The notes beneath the pieces are model-generated. The model saw only the letters and a list, made by a program, of their open reading frames with translations, did no database searches and was not told the DNA's origin. The translations under genes were made by a program, and so were the position numbers. Positions 62,308 through 64,000 of a DNA stretch of 64,000 nt are shown piece after piece (positions within the stretch are counted from its first letter, which is position 1; the number at the start of each line of letters is the position of its first letter). Origin of the DNA: Pandoraea aquatica (GTDB lineage Bacteria > Pseudomonadota > Gammaproteobacteria > Burkholderiales > Burkholderiaceae); assembly GCF_902459565.1 (NCBI RefSeq), contig NZ_CABPSN010000010.1, positions 1 to 64,000 of the forward strand, read 5' to 3'.

Positions 62308-63362
62308 TGCGTCTCTCCAAACAGGCGAGACGAGGGCTTCTGACCGGACCACGTTGTGACCACTTGGCCATCGACTTCGCCCATGACCGCAACGCCGCTA
62401 TTGCGGAACACCAATGGAGATTCGACGCGCAGACGACCAGTGTTGTCGCTGAGCACGACGTAGCGCCTGCCTGCGACCGAATACTGTCCCGCGACCCTCC
62501 ATCGCTCGCTGAACGATGGTAGGCGGGGTGTGTACTCCAACGGCATACCTGCCGGGGCAGATGGGGTTGCATCCGGGCTAGCCGCGCTGGTAGGCGGCTC
62601 CTCCGTTTTCGGATGAAAGAACCGCCAAAGAAATACGCCGATGCCGATCCAGCAGCACAGGAAGAAGGCGGCCGTCATCCATAGCTTTGGGTTTCGAAGC
62701 ATGTTCTGACGAGCATCTATCGCGCGCTCTTTCCCTTTGCCGCCTGCATAGGATTGATACAGCGGGAAGACCGCCTTGTCGTACGTCATCGTGCTGCTGC
62801 CCAGTCGCGCAGCCTTCGTGAGCCTGCTACCACCAAACATCTCAAGACGATAGCGATTGCCCAGTCCCAACTCTTTGAGCTTCTTCGTGACGAACGTGAC
62901 CTCAATCACTGAGCGCAGTTGCCGATGGAGATCCGTAATGGACTGGATCATCAGCGCCACATCGCAGGTTTGCCCGGTTTCGGGATGTGCATAATGCCGG
63001 TGCAGCCGGAAGAAGCGCATATGTTCCGGGCTGATCTTGTGCGAGACAGACCAGAACTCCCACGCTTCATCGATTGCCACCAGATCGCCCGCCTTGACGA
63101 GCGACTCAACGTCGGGCCTCGTCTCGTCGGGGAAGAAGTCAGCTTTGAGAACGTCCGAATTCGAAATCGGAATCACAGGCCCCAAGCTTTCCGGGTCCGC
63201 TTTCTTGACGTCCAAGCAGTAAGCGCGAATAGCGTCTGCGTCGATTCCGTCAATGTTGGTCACGACACGGCGACCAGCCAATACGGCGGGCACGATGACG
63301 CTGCTGACTACTTCATAGCTTTTCCCTGACCCCATCAGGCCGGTGTACGCGTTGATTGCCAT
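62304..63362 (-). CDS. zot: Zonular occludens toxin (Zot)-family assembly ATPase, pI-like
   Basis: 352 residues. Walker A GLMGSGKS at 8-15, Walker B LVAIDEAWEFW near 94-104, and a single membrane segment at about 229-248 (AAFFLCCWIGIGVFLW) separating the cytoplasmic ATPase from a ~100-residue periplasmic tail. Zot/pI powers filamentous virion assembly and docks with the pIV secretin, which is encoded next with a 4-base overlap. Confidence 0.94.
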   Translation of the reverse strand: MAINAYTGLMGSGKSYEVVSSVIVPAVLAGRRVVTNIDGIDADAIRAYCLDVKKADPESLGPVIPISNSDVLKADFFPDETRPDVESLVKAGDLVAIDEAWEFWSVSHKISPEHMRFFRLHRHYAHPETGQTCDVALMIQSITDLHRQLRSVIEVTFVTKKLKELGLGNRYRLEMFGGSRLTKAARLGSSTMTYDKAVFPLYQSYAGGKGKERAIDARQNMLRNPKLWMTAAFFLCCWIGIGVFLWRFFHPKTEEPPTSAASPDATPSAPAGMPLEYTPRLPSFSERWRVAGQYSVAGRRYVVLSDNTGRLRVESPLVFRNSGVAVMGEVDGQVVTTWSGQKPSSRLFGETQ

Positions 63363-63367
63363 AGCGC

Positions 63368-63667
63368 TTACCCGATGATCGGCAGCCGCCGAATGAGGAA
63401 CCGTGCTGCGACGGCGCTAATGACCATCGGAACGCCTTCCGAGACGGCGAACAGATCAAGCCAGTACCAGACGCCATCAGGGATGCCAGCGAAAGCCTCG
63501 TTGAGCGTGGAGACCTTCGGGAAGAAGCTGCTCGACTTGATGGCCGCGACGAGTTCGGTGACGACGTACCAGAGCGCGAAGAAGGTTGCCCACTTCACAA
63601 CCGACGAGCGGAACATGAAGCCGAGCAGGGCGTTCAGCGCGAAGCCGATGATGGTGAATAGCGGCAT
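63368..63667 (-). CDS. DUF2523 minor coat protein, pVI-like
   Basis: 99 residues, strongly hydrophobic with three membrane-type segments (TIIGFALNALLGFMF, VVKWATFFALWYVVTELVAAI, VPMVISAVAARFLI). It has the usual DUF2523 length and the usual position just before Zot, five bases away. It probably forms the cap at the end of the phage particle that is released last, with the pIII-like protein. Confidence 0.85.
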   Translation of the reverse strand: MPLFTIIGFALNALLGFMFRSSVVKWATFFALWYVVTELVAAIKSSSFFPKVSTLNEAFAGIPDGVWYWLDLFAVSEGVPMVISAVAARFLIRRLPIIG

Positions 63668-63674
63668 GGCGATC

Positions 63675-64000
63675 TCAGGCAGACAAAATAATCAGAAGCG
63701 CCATGATTGCGAACGCAGCAAGCATGACCTGGCGGAGTTGTGGTCCGATGCGCTCCGCGATTTCACAGTGCGCGTCGATTGGGATCGAGTGATCGAAGAC
63801 ATTGATGGTCGTGCGCGGGCAGCTTCCGCCGTGTGACGGCATCGTCCATGAGTTGAAATCGGACGTGAGGCCGACCAATGGGTCGAGAATCATTTGTGCG
63901 GTGGGCGGTTCTTCCAGTTTCGGCGGAGCGACTTCTGGCACATCACCCAACTCGACTTCGACTTTGACCCGATTGCCGATGTCGACAGTTGGACGATTGA
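63675..64000 (-). CDS. pIII/TspB-like adsorption protein, C-terminal part
   Basis: Only the last ~108 residues are inside the window; the frame is open to base 64000. It has a Pro/Glu-rich stretch (VAPPKLEEPP), a domain with two cysteines (SCPRTTINVF, AHCEIAERIG), and a C-terminal membrane anchor LAAFAIMALLIILSA, which is the layout of minor coat pIII / TspB-like proteins that bind the host receptor. It precedes the pVI-like gene by seven bases. Confidence 0.8.
   Translation of the reverse strand, partial: NRPTVDIGNRVKVEVELGDVPEVAPPKLEEPPTAQMILDPLVGLTSDFNSWTMPSHGGSCPRTTINVFDHSIPIDAHCEIAERIGPQLRQVMLAAFAIMALLIILSA

Larger units (their letters stand above)
56821..64000. mobile_element. Integrated filamentous phage (inovirus), right end outside window
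   Basis: Everything from the tyrosine integrase rightwards reads as one prophage: integrase (+), RelA/SpoT cargo (-), then a minus-strand module which, in transcription order, is pIII/TspB-like, pVI-like, Zot/pI, pIV secretin, intergenic region, HUH Rep, small DNA-binding protein. Zot plus its own secretin plus DUF2523 is diagnostic of inoviruses. Expected missing genes (ssDNA-binding pV, major coat pVIII) should lie beyond base 64000. The exact left boundary and att sites are not resolved. Confidence 0.88.

Noticed and set aside
1-64000. CRISPR arrays, rRNA genes and insertion sequences
   Set aside because: No regularly spaced repeats, rRNA-like sequence or transposase frames were seen on reading the window.

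Overview
The window looks like a chromosome segment of a Burkholderiaceae bacterium, most likely Pandoraea or a close relative. This is inferred from high GC with GC-ending codons, the gene order yhbY / rlmE-ftsH-folP-glmM-pstSCAB-phoU-phoB-phoR / ppk-ppx-olsB, a carA-(LysE exporter)-carB arrangement, a Burkholderia-type trimeric porin and an rpsU gene. No database was consulted, so the genus is an inference.

Layout. 0-1.4 kb: allantoin use (ureidoglycolate lyase fragment, allantoicase). 1.5-2.9 kb: DctA dicarboxylate transporter. 3.4-6.7 kb: a short-chain dehydrogenase, a cytoplasmic-type trehalase and a FadR-type regulator. 6.6-13.2 kb: carA, a LysE-type exporter, carB, greA and a membrane protein. 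13.4-19.4 kb: yhbY, rlmE, ftsH, folP, glmM. 19.8-31.6 kb: phosphate uptake, signalling and storage (pstSCAB, phoU, phoB, phoR, ppk1, ppx) plus an olsB-like acyltransferase; I read PhoB-type direct repeats in front of pstS, between ppk1 and ppx, and in front of olsB, so this block looks like one Pho regulon. 31.8-34.3 kb: SixA-like phosphatase, tRNA-Pro(TGG), a ParD antitoxin whose ParE partner is only a fragment, and two orphan lipoproteins.

34.5-43.3 kb is an accessory catabolic cluster: a GntR regulator divergent from a NitT/TauT-type ABC importer, then cupin, Ldh-family oxidoreductase, RidA, FAH-family hydrolase, VOC extradiol-type dioxygenase and an ACMSD-like amidohydrolase, mostly overlapping or tightly spaced. 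The enzyme set suggests import and ring cleavage of an aromatic, possibly nitrogen-bearing, compound. 43.5-46.3 kb: a His/Trp-rich lipoprotein, a metal-binding ABC substrate protein and a divergent dihydroorotase paralogue that flank a perfect 17-bp palindrome. 46.4-49.7 kb: FMN reductase, DHA2-type MFS exporter and LysR regulator. 49.9-56.7 kb: histone-H1-like protein, porin, rpsU, WbuC-like cupin, GT9-like protein, CsgG-like lipoprotein and small membrane protein, with several gene-poor gaps. tRNA-Arg(CCT) lies at 56.75 kb.

56.8-64.0 kb is an integrated filamentous phage (inovirus) that runs off the right edge. Read on the minus strand its order is pIII/TspB-like (partial), pVI-like, Zot/pI, pIV secretin, an intergenic region with a strong hairpin, HUH replication protein, small DNA-binding protein, which is the same order as in Ff phages. 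Between this module and a plus-strand tyrosine integrase sits an AT-rich gene for a synthetase-only RelA/SpoT-domain protein, a likely cargo (toxin or phage-defence) gene and the most attractive candidate for undescribed biology here.
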